From: Cristatella mucedo
Taxonomy: Eukaryota; Bryozoa; Phylactolaemata; Cristatellidae
DNA: 64,000 nucleotides
Assembly: GCA_009760855.2 (NCBI GenBank)
Contig: WPIO01000007.1
Span: 11,719,501-11,783,500 of the forward strand
Direction of reading: 5' to 3'
The position numbers and the translations under genes were made by a program. Below are positions 43,996 to 55,459 of the stretch, in pieces (within the stretch, counting starts at the first letter, position 1; each line of letters begins with the position of its first letter). The notes beneath the pieces were generated by a model, which had not been told where the DNA came from, did no database searches, and was given only the letters and a program-made list of their open reading frames with translations.

Positions 43996-44737
43996 AAGCC
44001 CGCGTTTAATTCTTCGGAAGACCTGACACTCGAGCGCAACTTTGCCGACCCGCTGGCGGCTTCACTGCGACCTCTACTAGCGAAGCGAATCCGCTCTCAG
44101 GCAATCCGCAAGGCTGGAGGTGTCGAGCCGTCGATCTCGTCCCTCCATCGTACGCCGCGGTGCTATCAGCCCTAATTGGAGTGCCGGCACCGCCGAAGTC
44201 ATTCCAGCGGCCGCTGTCGGCGTACGTGCTCCTAGTGATTTAGCTTGTAGCTAAGAATGCTAAGAGCGGCTACGCCGCTGGAGCCACCGGCGGCTGTGTC
44301 GGTCGGTCCGGCCAGCTGGGGGGCTGACTCGATGGTGCACGGCCGGATCGACTTCGAAGCAGGGCGCACACTGCCCACTCGCCAGAGCCGCATCCGCGTG
44401 GTGGCAGACCACGCATCAGGTAACTGCAGGTTGCAGGCGTAACCTGCTTGAATTAAGGGGGGGGGGACGGTGAGCCAGCCGTATCTGATAGGATGCTGGG
44501 TCTCGCCGCCCTGAGTGCGAGACCGGAGTCACGTGGCTCGTTAGGGTCTGGCAGCCGTCTCAGAGGACGATAAGATGGGGAGTCGGGATCTCCAATGGAA
44601 CATCAGCAGCTTCTGACTTCTCTCGCTCGGTCAGCGACTCGCTCGCATCGATTGCACTCCATCAGCTCACTGCATTTCTTCGATGTCTACCGTCACCGCC
44701 GGTCACTACTCACCTCATTCCAAAGTTCATCCCTAAT
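43996..44737. other. unassigned sequence, G10 run
   Basis: No gene is recognised. ORFs of 61-78 codons lack domains. A G10 run lies at 44457-44466. Confidence 0.4.
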
Positions 44738-44860
44738 GCTGATTTGGTCCAGCGGTTAAGGCGCTAGCCCCCCCCCCCCGACAGAGGTCTGGGCGAATTG
44801 ATTTGTGCGCCTGAATAGAGATTCTCTTAGGGCACTATGCAAATTAATTACCTATATTTT
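44738..44860 (+). mobile_element. SINE-2 copy with C12 run
   Basis: GCTGATTTGGTCCAGCGG (A box), GTTAAGGCGCTAG, then C12 (44768-44779), AGAGGTCTGGGCG, and the tail GCGCCTGAATAGAGATT. The B box is deleted. Confidence 0.75.
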
Positions 44861-45049
44861 ATTTTGGAAAAACTACTAGCCCTCAAGACCTCGTACCCAC
44901 ATGTGTCCTTCCGAGATGCATAAATATGCCGATGCCCTGCATTAACGGCCACACTCGTTAATGTGTCGCTTACTTTTGGTCTTGTTCCTTAATCTTTCAA
45001 TTAGGCTGTCGTTAGACCGATGATTCCTAAGGCGGCGCGAAACCAGGAG

Positions 45050-45851
45050 AACTGAGGCAACTTCTAGGTGGTCTCCCTACTGCTGTTCGCGTCAAAGACA
45101 CTGGGACGAGTAGTGTCAGACCAGCTGAACTGTTACATCAAAACTGCCATCCTTGCAAAAAAACTCCCATCTTTAGGCTTTAGAGCTAATCACTCAACAG
45201 AGTCAGCACTACTTAAAGTGTACAACGACCATCTCAAGAATGCAGACTTAGGTAGAGTACCTCTTCTTGATTTGCCGGATCTTTCGGCAGTTTTTGATGC
45301 TATTGATCGCCAAGTCCTTCTCGAGAGCCTCTCATCTCACCTGGGCATCGATGGCACATTACTTCGATAGTTTAGGTCCTATCTCCATGTGAGTCTTCAG
45401 AACATCAATGTTGACCAGCAGCTATCATCCGATGAACCACGTATACTACTTAGTACCCTCAGTATCTGTATTTGGTTGGAATCCTTTTTAAAATGCATGT
45501 CTCTCAGGCTCGCTGACGTAATCACCGAGTGAAACCTAGGCTTTCACTTCTACGAAGCTGATGACAGACAGTTGCACCAACGCTTTGATCCCTCGAAACT
45601 TTCGAGCATGTCTCGAATAGCTCAGCTTCCTTGCTGCATGCAATGGTGACATTAAAATATTTATATTAACGTACTCTCTCAAATTGAATGACGGTGAAAC
45701 CAATTTACTAGTGATGGGCAAACCTAGTGATATTCAGAAATTGGGAAACCAATCTCCCCCAAAATTGGCTCCGTCAGCAAATCTTCGGCAAAATCTGCCC
45801 CAAATCTGGGTGTGCTGTCCAAAAGTGAGCCTTTTCTAGATGAACGCGTGT
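45050..45851 (+). mobile_element. LINE-A reverse transcriptase fragment
   Basis: An open stretch at 45068-45370 gives SKTLGRVVSDQLN, GFRANHSTESALLKV and AVFDAIDRQVLLESLSSHLG, the N-terminal RT blocks of L2/CR1-like ORF2. The degraded catalytic region HFYEADDRQLHQ follows at about 45545, then LLVMGKPSDIQKL. Stops and frameshifts are present, and the 3' part is lost at a LINE-B junction. Confidence 0.8.
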
Positions 45852-46175
45852 AATGTAATGTAATACCTCTCCGTCTGTAACTCCACAAAGTCATAAAGAC
45901 TGTGTGGGTGTTATGCAGGGGAGTTTTATATGGTGCACCCACAGCCTAAACGGCTTTTAGTACGCATTCAGTAGCCAACAGACTTCATCTCAAGTGAAAA
46001 AGAGAAAGGGAATTGTAGCTGAGTCTGGAGTACCTTTGAGGTAGTGAGTAGCATGAAAGTAGCAGCTCAGTACTGCTGAAAAGGATATACCATAGTCGGC
46101 AGCAGGAGAGTAGTTGTCGTTGCGTAAGAATCGTGGAAGCGAGTTCCACAGTCTAGGACCTGCAGAGCAAAACCT
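45852..46175 (-). mobile_element. LINE-B 3' fragment
   Basis: Matches the other LINE-B 3' ends on the minus strand (forward GTAACTCCACAAAGTCA, GTAGCCAACAGACTTCATC, AGTCGGCAGCAGGAGAGTAG, CAGTCTAGGACCTGCAG). It lies between two LINE-A-like pieces. Confidence 0.8.
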
Positions 46176-46199
46176 TTAGGTTGAATTTCTGTAAGAGTT

Positions 46200-46636
46200 C
46201 AGCTGGTCAGCCACAAAAACTTATCTTTTATTGTCTTTCATAGGAATCGCAGAAGAGAAACCGGGAGGAAGCTTGTTTTCATCGGTCTATTGTTGCTTAC
46301 GTAATTTGTGGCCCATTTTTTGAAAGAGGCAGGGACATGTCCTGACGCTAAGGACATGTATATATTGTTAGTTATGTATAGCAGCAGCAGATCTTTGCAT
46401 GGCAGAAGTAGGGCTGTGGGTATAAAGTCCTGAGGACTAGGTGTAATATTTGATAGGCAGATACATTTTAGGATTATGTCCCTTATGTCCACCTTGAATG
46501 TAGACACTGAGGTGATGCAATGAATTGAGGGAGGGGAGTCCTGTGGGGTTGCTATTAAGGAACATGAGTCCAAAATGGATTATACTACCTTTGGGATGAA
46601 CTCTCTGATCTTTTTTATCTTGATTGCAAAGAACTT
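46200..46636 (-). mobile_element. LINE-A-like ORF2 fragment before RT
   Basis: The minus-strand translation gives LLLYITNNIYMSLASGHVPA, then SFKKWATNYVSNNRPMKTS and LPVSLLRFL. This is the conserved 'IIN SL..G.VP..FK' to 'YRPVSLLP' region at the start of L2/CR1 RT domains. Confidence 0.7.
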
Positions 46637-47110
46637 GCACCGCTTCTAACCAACCTGCACTGGCTTACGATCAAGAAATGTGTCAATTTCAAAATTATGC
46701 TACTTTATTGTAAGGTACCAGCGTTCTCTTGGTCCAGCCGACCTATCACTACTACTTCCTAAGCAGGCTAGGCATCGTATCACAGGGTCTTTTGACTCGA
46801 GTAGCTTAGCTTTTCGTCGTGCAAGCCTTCAATCCCTTGCTTTAATGTGCTTTAGGTCATATGCTCTCAATGCCTCTCACTCCCGAATGATGGCACGCCA
46901 TCGCCGGACTTGACCACATTTAAGAGACGCTAGTGACGCCTCTGTTCCTCGCTGCATTTGCTGGATCATTGCGCATTGTCTCTGTGTGCTTATGGCTGCT
47001 GACACTGAGCATGCTAGCCATCTTTGTAGCGTATGCAAAGTGCAGAGAAAGAGACTTAGCTCTCATTGGGCAGTATACAACCGCTCTGTTATTATTACGC
47101 CTACTACTGA
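46637..47110 (+). mobile_element. LINE ORF2 C-terminal and tail fragment
   Basis: Broken frames give LAPLLTNLHWLTIKKCVNFK, PDLTTFKR-like sequence and a diverged tail (GCAAAGTGCAGAGAAAGAG, ATTGGGCAGTATACAACCG, TTATTATTACG). It is more distant from LINE-A than other copies. Confidence 0.65.
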
Positions 47111-48965
47111 CGAGGTGCAGGCTCGGGGAGCAGTTTTGGATCGCATTAATTTCAACAGCAAGGCAACGTCACACCCTTGGCATATCCAAGGGGCCCGGTC
47201 TGCCAGCATAGTTTCCTATTCCCCGGGAAGAACGCCGAGTCATTCCATTCCCAAATAGCGACGCGGCAACTTGGATATCTCAGCTGTAACCTACTCCGAA
47301 TAGCTTGCGTGAAATGCTTTTCTTGTCGGTTGGCTATGAAACTTGTAGACCTGTACTAGCGATCCAATATATTCGCTAGTAAAATTAGCTGCACATCAGT
47401 AACAAATGCCGGCTCAGGCCTTAGCGGCATTCACTTCCCTCTTGTGTGCAGCGACAGTATATCTGTCTCTGAATCTGTGCTACTGCTCATGTGGCTACTG
47501 TGGCAGCAGCTGCCCGGTGCCACCATTATTTCAGTAACAGCTCCACCTACTGATATTATTGACACTTATCGTAGAGGCATACGAGAGGAACTAATAGAAG
47601 TGACGAGCGAAAGTCATGGCTTCACCGATGTCCGTCGCACTCCTTCCATTTCAAATTAGCCATTCCGAATGGGAACTGATAGAAGCCTAACGACAAAAAA
47701 TAGAAGCCTGCCAGGATAACGATTTTAGACTGCCTGTTTCAACAAATAACAGAGCTCTCAGAGCTTCGGTTGCCTCGTCATAGGTAATAGACCGCTGTTT
47801 GGAACTACATTCAGCTGCTTGATAGCATCGCAAATGAGCATGCATTTATTGTCCAGCAGAACCTCGAGCAATGACAAAAACCATGCGATGTAAGCTTAAA
47901 CGCGCAAGATCAATGCTGCTCCGACAAGCCGTGCATTGGCCTAGCGGTAGTCCAAGTAGCCCAGGTAAAGAGGTTGCTGTACGAGCCTAAGGCCGCTAGC
48001 AGCGACTTCTCAATAAGCGTAACAACTCTCGCCTAAAAACGTTACACAGAGCACCCCAGTATGCATAAATTCCCCACCTGGCTCATTGTAAGGAGAAGCT
48101 CTGCAACCTCAGGGGTCAGAAAAGCAACTCCACCTTTATGGATTCCGGGAGGTGCAGGTGACTATAGCGACCGAAAAGAAAAAAACCAGCACCGTACGGT
48201 CTTATTCATGCGGCTAGATTGTAAAAGAAAAACTGGCAAACGCACATCAGTAGCATTGCTAACAAAGTTGGCTGAAACTAGGAAAGAACATCGAGTGGAC
48301 AGAAAGCCAATCCAGCAACAGCAACTCGCGAAGCCTGGCAGAAAGCATTTTTTCACTTTGATTGACGACAGATGGCTCCGCCACCGATTGCCATTGGGGT
48401 GGGAGACGGTTCGTAGAGCTAACACGATTTTCGTTCACCACAGAGAGTAGCAATGAAATTCGAGGCACAGTGACAGCTGTAGCGCTGCGAGTCGACCATG
48501 GTTCTGCACGACTGGTAATTTTTCGCCAGAAGCCCTAATGCATCAAAATATCTTCTGTACCTGTTCCAGGCAGCGCTAGAGTTATTCTGGACGCTCATCT
48601 GTCGCTGATCTAGCCGCGAAATGGTGGCGACCTAGCAACCCGTCAGTCACGAGTGCCACCATCCTCTGGACTTCGATCAACAATGCGAGCGAAGCGGCGT
48701 GGCAGCAGCAGCAGGCCGGTACACTCAGCCAACTTTATTCGGCTCGAATAGACCCGTTGCTTAGCAGTGCAGCCTCCGACAGATCTCCGAGTGACCTATG
48801 CCCGACGGTTCGGGATCAGTAAATTCAGTTGCCCGAGGGGCCGAACTCATTAAGAGTTTACCAATCGCTATCGACAGCCAATTGCCTTTATGGTATTTGT
48901 CCGGGATCTGAGTTTGGGCGTGCACTTTCTTGCGCAGCTGATGTGCGAGGCAAGAAATTAGGCTA
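47111..48965. other. unassigned sequence, no gene recognised
   Basis: The longest ORF (129 codons, 48061-48450 +) has no domain I recognise. A weak tRNA-like segment (GCATTGGCCTAGCGGTAG) near 47935 may be a SINE remnant. Confidence 0.4.
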
Positions 48966-49136
48966 GCCCTAGCTGATTTAACAGCCTCTTTTTATATGAA
49001 GAATCGCCTTTAAGGCTATCGCCACAGCTTACAACGGCAATAAAGGATCGCACAACACAGGATTTGAACCCACGATCTCGGCACCGAGGTCGTGAAGAGC
49101 AACCGCGTTACCCAGTGTGCCATCGCGGCTCACCAA
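48966..49136 (-). mobile_element. SINE-1 copy, full length
   Basis: Minus strand: A box TGATGGCACACTGGG-type (forward CCCAGTGTGCCATCG), B box GGGTTCAAATCCT (forward AGGATTTGAACCC), core and tail (forward CTAGCTGATTTAACAGCC). Confidence 0.85.
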
Positions 49137-50189
49137 GTCCTGTGCTCCGTACCTGAACTCAAGTCCTGTAGTCCTGCACTCCAAACCAAGAAGTCTAGCT
49201 ACCCATGAGCCATGCAAACGGCTAAAATTAAGTTTGAGTTACGGATTGATGCTTGCATTTGCGTATCTTTTTAAGGGACTAAAAAAGAGCGAACGAGTAA
49301 AAATTAAAAACGTAGGCGAACTGCTAGCCTGACTTATGCAGCGCTAAATATCTTGTCGGCATCTGTAGTCGGACCTCCGAGCCACAAGCTGGAATCACTC
49401 AGCTAGATCATTCGATAAAAAGTGGCTTGGAAGAAGCTAAAAATATTGGTGCAATGCTTGCAAACAGCTTACGGTGTTCACAAAATTTTCGGCATTCCTT
49501 CGGCGTTCGTGGGGAAGCAGATGGTTGCATCTATCGAAAGTCACTGCTCAGACATAATTCAATCGGAGGTTTGATTGAATTGACTTCGATCGAGTTCGAG
49601 GGTAGAAAGCGAGCTACGAGAGCTAATGTCCTCTCGAGTCAATACTGCTTGAGACCGAATCACTGACTAGATGGCTGGCTCGCTGGCTGGCTTCTGAGGA
49701 ATGGCGAAACGGAAATTATTATTATTATCATTATTACTATTATTTTACACGACTTTAAGCTTCTACAAGGGCACACAGCATCTAAGCACTTGTGCTAGGA
49801 CGCAAGGACGCCGCTGGTTTCAGTGACGAGCATCTGTTTAACAATCACGCGGAGAAGATTGCAGGAAACGGATTGTAGGCGCATGCCTAGAGGAGTGGGT
49901 CGTCCGCCAGTCGCTTTTCGCTTTCCAGGAATGAATGTTTCACGAAGATGAGGCGAAGTGTGAGCATTGATTTCGAAGCCCGTTTTTCAAGATTAATCAA
50001 AGGATCTCAGAACTGCCTACTAGATCTAAGTCCCGGCAGCATGCCGTAAGGACAAACGTACGCCTTATAACGACAAAACTATGGTGGTAGAATTTATATT
50101 GTGTATCTGCGTAAAAGTCAAATAATAAAAGCTAGTATCGAGCACAAACTAAAATCGGAAGGTTGGACACAACTGTGTAGTGTAAAGCC
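49137..50189. other. unassigned sequence with ATT run
   Basis: No gene is seen. An ATT microsatellite at about 49716-49745 has no LINE tail attached. Confidence 0.4.
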
Positions 50190-50336
50190 ACCTCTAATAA
50201 TGTTGTTCATGCTGTTTATTGAGCATGCTTCGACTATCCATTTAGTAATGCTTCCTTTGCAGAAATTGCAAAGTGCCTAGAAAGAGATTGGGTTCTCTAT
50301 TGGCGCTTTATCGAATGTATTATTACTATTATTAAA
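50190..50336 (+). mobile_element. LINE-A 3' tail fragment
   Basis: ATGTTGTTCATGCTGTTTAT, AAAGTGCCTAGAAAGAGATT, GGCGCTTTATCGAATG and a short ATT tail. Confidence 0.8.
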
Positions 50337-50624
50337 GCCGGTTTCGAAATATATTCCCGTCTGGCTAGACGTCCTCTTTAGCTTTGCAGCTCCCAGTACA
50401 CGCAAGCTCGCAAATACATCGTTCAATTTGCAGTGCGTGGCTCCGTCGCACACTACCGTATATTGCAACGTAGCCTCTGAGAAAGCACCGACCGCGAAGC
50501 TCCAATATACTGTACCCGCCTACCCGCCTTTAAATGGTGGTCTTCTCAGTGCGATCTACCGCTCGCACATGTCGATGAGATGAGATGCCAAACTGGAGAG
50601 ATGACGCATCGTCTGTCATTCTGC

Positions 50625-51787
50625 CACGGACTTTCTTTTAGCTTTGCGCATCGATTGCCAAGCACAATCTAGGCTTTCACTTCTATGCGGATGACACTCA
50701 GTTGTACCTTTGCTTTGATCCCTCCCAGCCTTCGAGCACCTCAAATTCTCTCAACTCACTTGCTGCATGCATTGATGACATCCGATCATGGATGGCAGCA
50801 AATTTTCTAAAACTAAACGATGATAAAACTAACTTACTAGTTATGGGCAAACCTAGTGTTATTCAGAAATTGGAAAGGCTGACTTTCAAAATTGGCTCTG
50901 CCAGCATATCTCCAGTTGCATCAGCTCGAAATCTAGGTGTCATATTCCAAAGCGACCTCTCGTTAGACGACCACATCAGCTCCACAGTCAAATCAGCCTA
51001 TTTTCAGCTTCATAACATTGCTAAAATTAGGGCTTGTTTAGATAAGGATACCACGTCCAAGTTGGTCCATGCATTCGTGACATCTCGTCTCGACTTCTGC
51101 AACTCACTGCTTACTGGCCTACCAGCATGTGCGATCAGGCGATTGCAGCTGGTGCAAAACTCTGCAGCTAGGCTTGTCTGCCGTGAGCGTCGCAGTTGCC
51201 ACATTACTCCACTTCTCGCCGACCTGCACTGGTTACCAGTCAAGCAACGGATTGACTTCAAGGTTTTGTCGCTCACTTTTAGGTCTCTTCATTCTATGGC
51301 TCCAGCCTATCTTTCAGAGATACTACCCCATCAGGCAAAGCATCGTACCACTCGCTTTTCGGAATCCAACAGTCTAGAAATACCTCGTACAAACCTTAAA
51401 TCCTTTGGAGACCGTGCATTTAGCTCGTATGCTCCCACAGCCTGGAACTCCCTCCCGACCTGCATCAGAACATCCCCTGACCTGACCACATTTAAAAGAA
51501 ACTTAAAAACATTCCTATTTAGGACAGCATTTAGTGGGTCCTTGTGATTCGTCCTCGATGTGCTTATGCGTGCTGACACTGTTCATGCTGCCACTAACCA
51601 CATTTGCATGCTGACCCAGTGCATGTCACCCCTAACCATGTTATTCATTTTGTTTGTTTTTCAAGCATGATTTTACTTACTATTCTATTGCGTATCACTT
51701 TGCAGCAAATGTAAAGCGCCTAGAAAGAGATTAAGTTCTCTGAGGGCGCTTTATCAAGTGCAATATTATTATTATTATTATTATTAT
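50625..51787 (+). mobile_element. LINE-A, best-preserved copy (5'-truncated RT and 3' UTR)
   Basis: An open frame of 281 codons (50702-51547) covers the second half of reverse transcriptase and the C-terminus of an L2/CR1-like ORF2. The catalytic box GFHFYADDTQLYLCF starts just before it at about 50670. Next come RSWMAANFLKLNDDKT, LGVIFQSDLSLDDHIS, SRLDFCNSLLTGLP, SAARLVCRERRSCHITPLL, LHWLPVKQRIDFK, SFGDRAFSSYAPTAWNSLP and TFKRNLKTFLFRTAF. The 3' UTR, stem-loop and ATT tail end at 51787. Absence of stops suggests it is the youngest copy. The upstream RT blocks, endonuclease and any ORF1 are missing. Confidence 0.9.
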
Positions 51788-52837
51788 CGTACTTTGCTCT
51801 AACTCTCATAACATTTGACGTCATATCATAGCGCCTCAATTATAATCACGTTTTTTTCGCGTCTTCCACGAATCGTCACTTTCGCACTATGACCCTCGCT
51901 TGTGCTGTCCGCCCCTTTTGTTGGGCCACAAATCGGCCATCGCACGGTCTGTCTGATTGTTGTATGTCTCGGCGTGGCATCGACAGTCCGCAAGCCCCCG
52001 CCTTGCCGCCGCGGCTCATCCTCTCCAAGTGAGTTCTCGGCACGTGCTCACTGATTCGACGCTAAATTGCCGCTGTCGCATTGTTTTGAAATTATAGCTT
52101 AGCCTAATTCATCGAAGCTCGAACGTAATTCCTAATTCTTCCTAATTCATTGAACGTAGGAGGTCATTCAGGTCATAGGTCATTGCCACCCTTTCGATCC
52201 CGCGCTGCGAGGCAGCGAGCGACCGAGCGAGGCAGCCTGCCCTTTCCTCCCCCCCCCGCGAGAGTTGAGGGTGAGGAGGATGAGGGGGCAGCATCGTCAC
52301 CGGCTTAGCTCAGACGCTCTGCTCGGCAAGTCACGTGAGAGTAGCAATAGCGGAGCGTGAGCGAGCGAAAAGTGAGCGATTAAAAAGGCGAGTTTGGTCC
52401 CGCGACTTCCTCTGCAGAAAATGACTCGTTCGCTGCATCTGGTAAAGCTAGAATCCAGAAGAAGAATAGTGCCCCCGAATTCACTTCTCTGCCACTGATA
52501 CAGCTTCCCTAAAACTTTGGTTACCCAGCACCTGCCGGAAGCTAGTGAGAGCTCTCTCGCTCTCGCTCTTTGCCGCACCTGCCGCTTCGCAGAGGCCAGT
52601 GCACGTGAGCGTGACCGTTCGGTCGTCAGAATTATCTGCCTCATCACATGCGCTGCTTCTCTGTTCCGCAGTTCGGCTGCTTAGTGCCTAAGCCGCACGG
52701 TGATTCAAGAAACATTTTAAATTCATCGACACGGTGTATAAGTGACTTTCAGAGAGTTATCTGTCTGGGTTACTGTTCCAGTGTTGCACGGATTTTATCG
52801 CTGGCCCTTAGATGGCATTTACGTTAGAGAATTATAT
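51788..52837. other. unassigned sequence, no gene seen
   Basis: No gene or repeat family is recognised. A C9 run lies at 52249-52257. Confidence 0.45.
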
Positions 52838-52952
52838 AAGATTCATCTGTAAAGCACTAGTAGCACACTAAACATTGATCCATGCGTATTGTGCTGCTGC
52901 ACGGTTCGATCCTACGACCTTGATCATTACAGCGAGCACCCTAGCCATGGGC
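52838..52952 (-). mobile_element. SINE-2 copy, diverged
   Basis: Minus strand: B box (forward ACGGTTCGATCCTACGACC) and forward GCGAGCACCCTAGCCATGGG at the head; the tail side is decayed. Confidence 0.5.
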
Positions 52953-53284
52953 CCTACAGGTCACCGGTGTTCGGTCGCCGCCGCAACTTTTTACAACCTT
53001 TACATCGCTGATTGCTGATGTTTCGCCTATACACAACACCTGTAAAGGTGCATCTTCAGCACAAAGGTCTCGATTACTTCGCTGGTTGAACTTTCTTAGT
53101 TGCATTAGGGCACTAGCTCCCGGAATGCAGAATCGAAAAGGCACAGCCTTCCGATTCCAGGTGACCATGCATCCAGGTTTTTCAGGAGAATTATCTTAGT
53201 TCATTCATATAAATAGTGTTATTTGTTGTTGGTAACTGTAATCAAGCGAATCTCTTTCGACCTCTCTTCCACTCATCTCATTCT

Positions 53285-53353
53285 CTCCCTCTTTAATTCC
53301 CTCCCTCTCTCTCTCTCCCTCTCTCTCTCTCCCTCTCTCTTTATCTCTCTCTC
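53285..53353. repeat. (CT)n/(CCCT)n tract
   Basis: CTCTCTCT blocks with CCCT interruptions, directly before the first copy of a 118-bp duplication. Confidence 0.9.
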
Positions 53354-53471
53354 GTCTTGCTTCTACTCACTCTCTCTTCCTCTCATTTCACCTTCTCGCT
53401 CTCGGTGGTGACAAAAGTGGTGCGAAGGCCAGTGTGGACAGTATGGGAAGATTCACCTCGCTCAAACCACA
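53354..53471. repeat. 118-bp direct repeat, copy 1
   Basis: Pairs without gaps with 54362-54479. Shared words: GTCTTGCTTCTACTCACTCT, TTTCACCTTCTCGCTC, GACAAAAGTGGTGCGAA and GGGAAGATTCACCTCGCTCA. Each copy is preceded by a CT tract. Confidence 0.85.
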
Positions 53472-53968
53472 TCAGCGATTCCGGGTGCTAGCACGCGGCG
53501 CTTCTAGATCGATAGATCGATCGCTAAGCAGCCACGTATCCGAAAGCGAGGGCAGTGCGAGTGGGCGAGCTCGTACGATTCTTCGACCGTCGACCGGTGC
53601 ACCTGGTTAGGCTGGCCCTTGCGAAATCGCAGCGTATGCCCCGCCCCTAACCATGCACTAGTAGGGGGGCGGCTATACTTAGACGCCGCGACGACGCTGA
53701 CGAGCTGACCCCTGGCGGCACACAGTCAGGCAGTTCTGGCTTGCTCCGTCACATTCCGTTGCCGCACTACTAATTTGACACAGCGCGCAGGCGTCAACCG
53801 TCACGTCTGCCATCTCTGTTTTGGGCCAAGATTCAAAATAAGCTGGCCATTTTAAAGAAAAATTGCGCTCGTAAGTGCCGTAACGCTAACGATAACGGCT
53901 CAGACGCCCGGCCGCTTTCTCCGGCGTCAACTGTTCAAGTACGACGACGCCGTCCAGGTGAGACAGCT

Positions 53969-54058
53969 AACGGCACATTATCTGATGTTTGCTGCGCCAA
54001 CGGCACATTATCGAATATTTGCGACGCCAGTAGCACATTATCTGATGCGTCAGTTCGT
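53969..54058. repeat. 30-bp tandem repeat, three copies
   Basis: Units start at 53969, 53999 and about 54029. Each holds GCACATTATC followed by a GATGTTTGC-type segment. The period is 10 codons and the frame stays open (repeating AHYLM/AHYRI). Confidence 0.75.
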
Positions 54059-54296
54059 TCTTGACTACCCCACATCAACGAGTACTTCGTCGAGAGCAAC
54101 GTTTCATTTACTTAAGCGTGCCTACGTTCGCGTTACCACCCTAAACAATTTCGGAGCGTAACGCAGTCAACGGACAACGCCGATTGTTTCTTTTTTCAAA
54201 ATTATGCTCATGATCTCTTCTTTTTATAAAAACCCTGTCCAGATCTGTGCCTGTAAGTCCATGGAAAGGTCCGTATACTATGACTGGTGTGACAGC

Positions 54297-54298
<2 letters not shown>

Positions 54299-54361
<63 letters not shown>
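54299..54361. repeat. (CT)n tract
   Basis: Pure CT repeat, directly before the second copy of the 118-bp duplication. Confidence 0.95.
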
Positions 54362-54363
<2 letters not shown>

Positions 54364-54479
54364 CTTGCTTCTACTCACTCTCTATTTCCCTAGTTTCACC
54401 TTCTCGCTCCAGGTGTTGACAAAAGTGGTGCGAAAGCTACTGTAGACAGTACGGGAAGATTCACCTCGCTCAAACCACA
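54362..54479. repeat. 118-bp direct repeat, copy 2
   Basis: Second copy, 1008 bp from the first, with about 85-90% identity by eye. Confidence 0.85.
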
Positions 54480-54739
54480 ACACGCAGCTTTTAGCTAAAA
54501 TGTGATATTCATACTAATATTTCGTGGAATTTTCAGACGTGCGTTCTGGGCCAAACAGAGTTCGGTGCACAAGCTGCTTGTAGTGCTAAGAAAGTACTTG
54601 AAATCATTTAGAGGTGCAGCTAAAGGGCTTTAGTTAAAAAAAATTGGGTGGCGTGATTGCTAGCCTGATGTGAAGTAGTGCAGATAGATGAGGCTGAAAC
54701 GTGAGAACAAAGGGAATACCAAGTGAGCAAAAAACCCTT

Positions 54740-55230
54740 GAAGTATATACTGCTTAATGGGAAAAACAGCACGGGTTGATGAGAAGTGGCGTATTGAGAC
54801 TATTGCGACGTTAGCAATAGACAAGAATCGTTTCTGAGTTTGTACCAGCTGTGGCGAAAACCCAGAAGACTTGCCAGTGATGAGTTACACAACTCGTGGC
54901 AAGATGTCGCAAATGGATTTACCAACGGAGCATGCGGTATCCCTATCAGAGTAAGCCGCAATTGTTTTATTCTTATTTAACAGCATATAGGCAGCCTTGA
55001 CTTTGGCGCTGATGTGGTCGTCTTGTGAAAGGTTACTTTGGAACCGGGCAGCAAGAATGCGATCAGGTCCTACATGAGATAGACTGGCTGAACCCACTTG
55101 AATCATAGATATTCCAATTTCAGAGTTACACTAGATTCGCCAACAGCTGGTAAGGTGATTTTTATCCTCATTCAATTCGAAAAATTTTCCTGCTAACCAA
55201 GCTCGAACTGCAGCAGTGCCCTAATAAAAT
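54740..55230 (-). mobile_element. LINE-A-like RT fragment
   Basis: The minus-strand translation gives QENFSN-MRIKITLPAVGES (equivalent to ANFLKLNDDKTNLLVMG), IQVGSASLSHVGPDRILAAR and FQSNLSQDDHISAKVKAAY, matching the best LINE-A copy downstream of its catalytic box. Confidence 0.75.
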
Positions 55231-55459
55231 TGGTATCTCCTGGAGGCTTCTGGGTTTAGGATAGAACTCCTCGTTTCATCGTAAACCAACGAGGCTGTCA
55301 AGCAAAATAAACGCAAGTGTCGCAGCCTAGAGCCACACCGTTCAGGCCGACGTCCTTTTGGAATGCGAGCGTATATGCTTCATTTGTGTACACTTCATTT
55401 GCACGGAGCTTGTACTGGAGAACTTAATCTCCACCCAATCGCTGCCAAACTTGGACGCT

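Noticed and set aside
50702-51547. 281-codon ORF as a host gene
   Set aside because: It is the C-terminal half of an L2/CR1-like reverse transcriptase with a LINE 3' tail.
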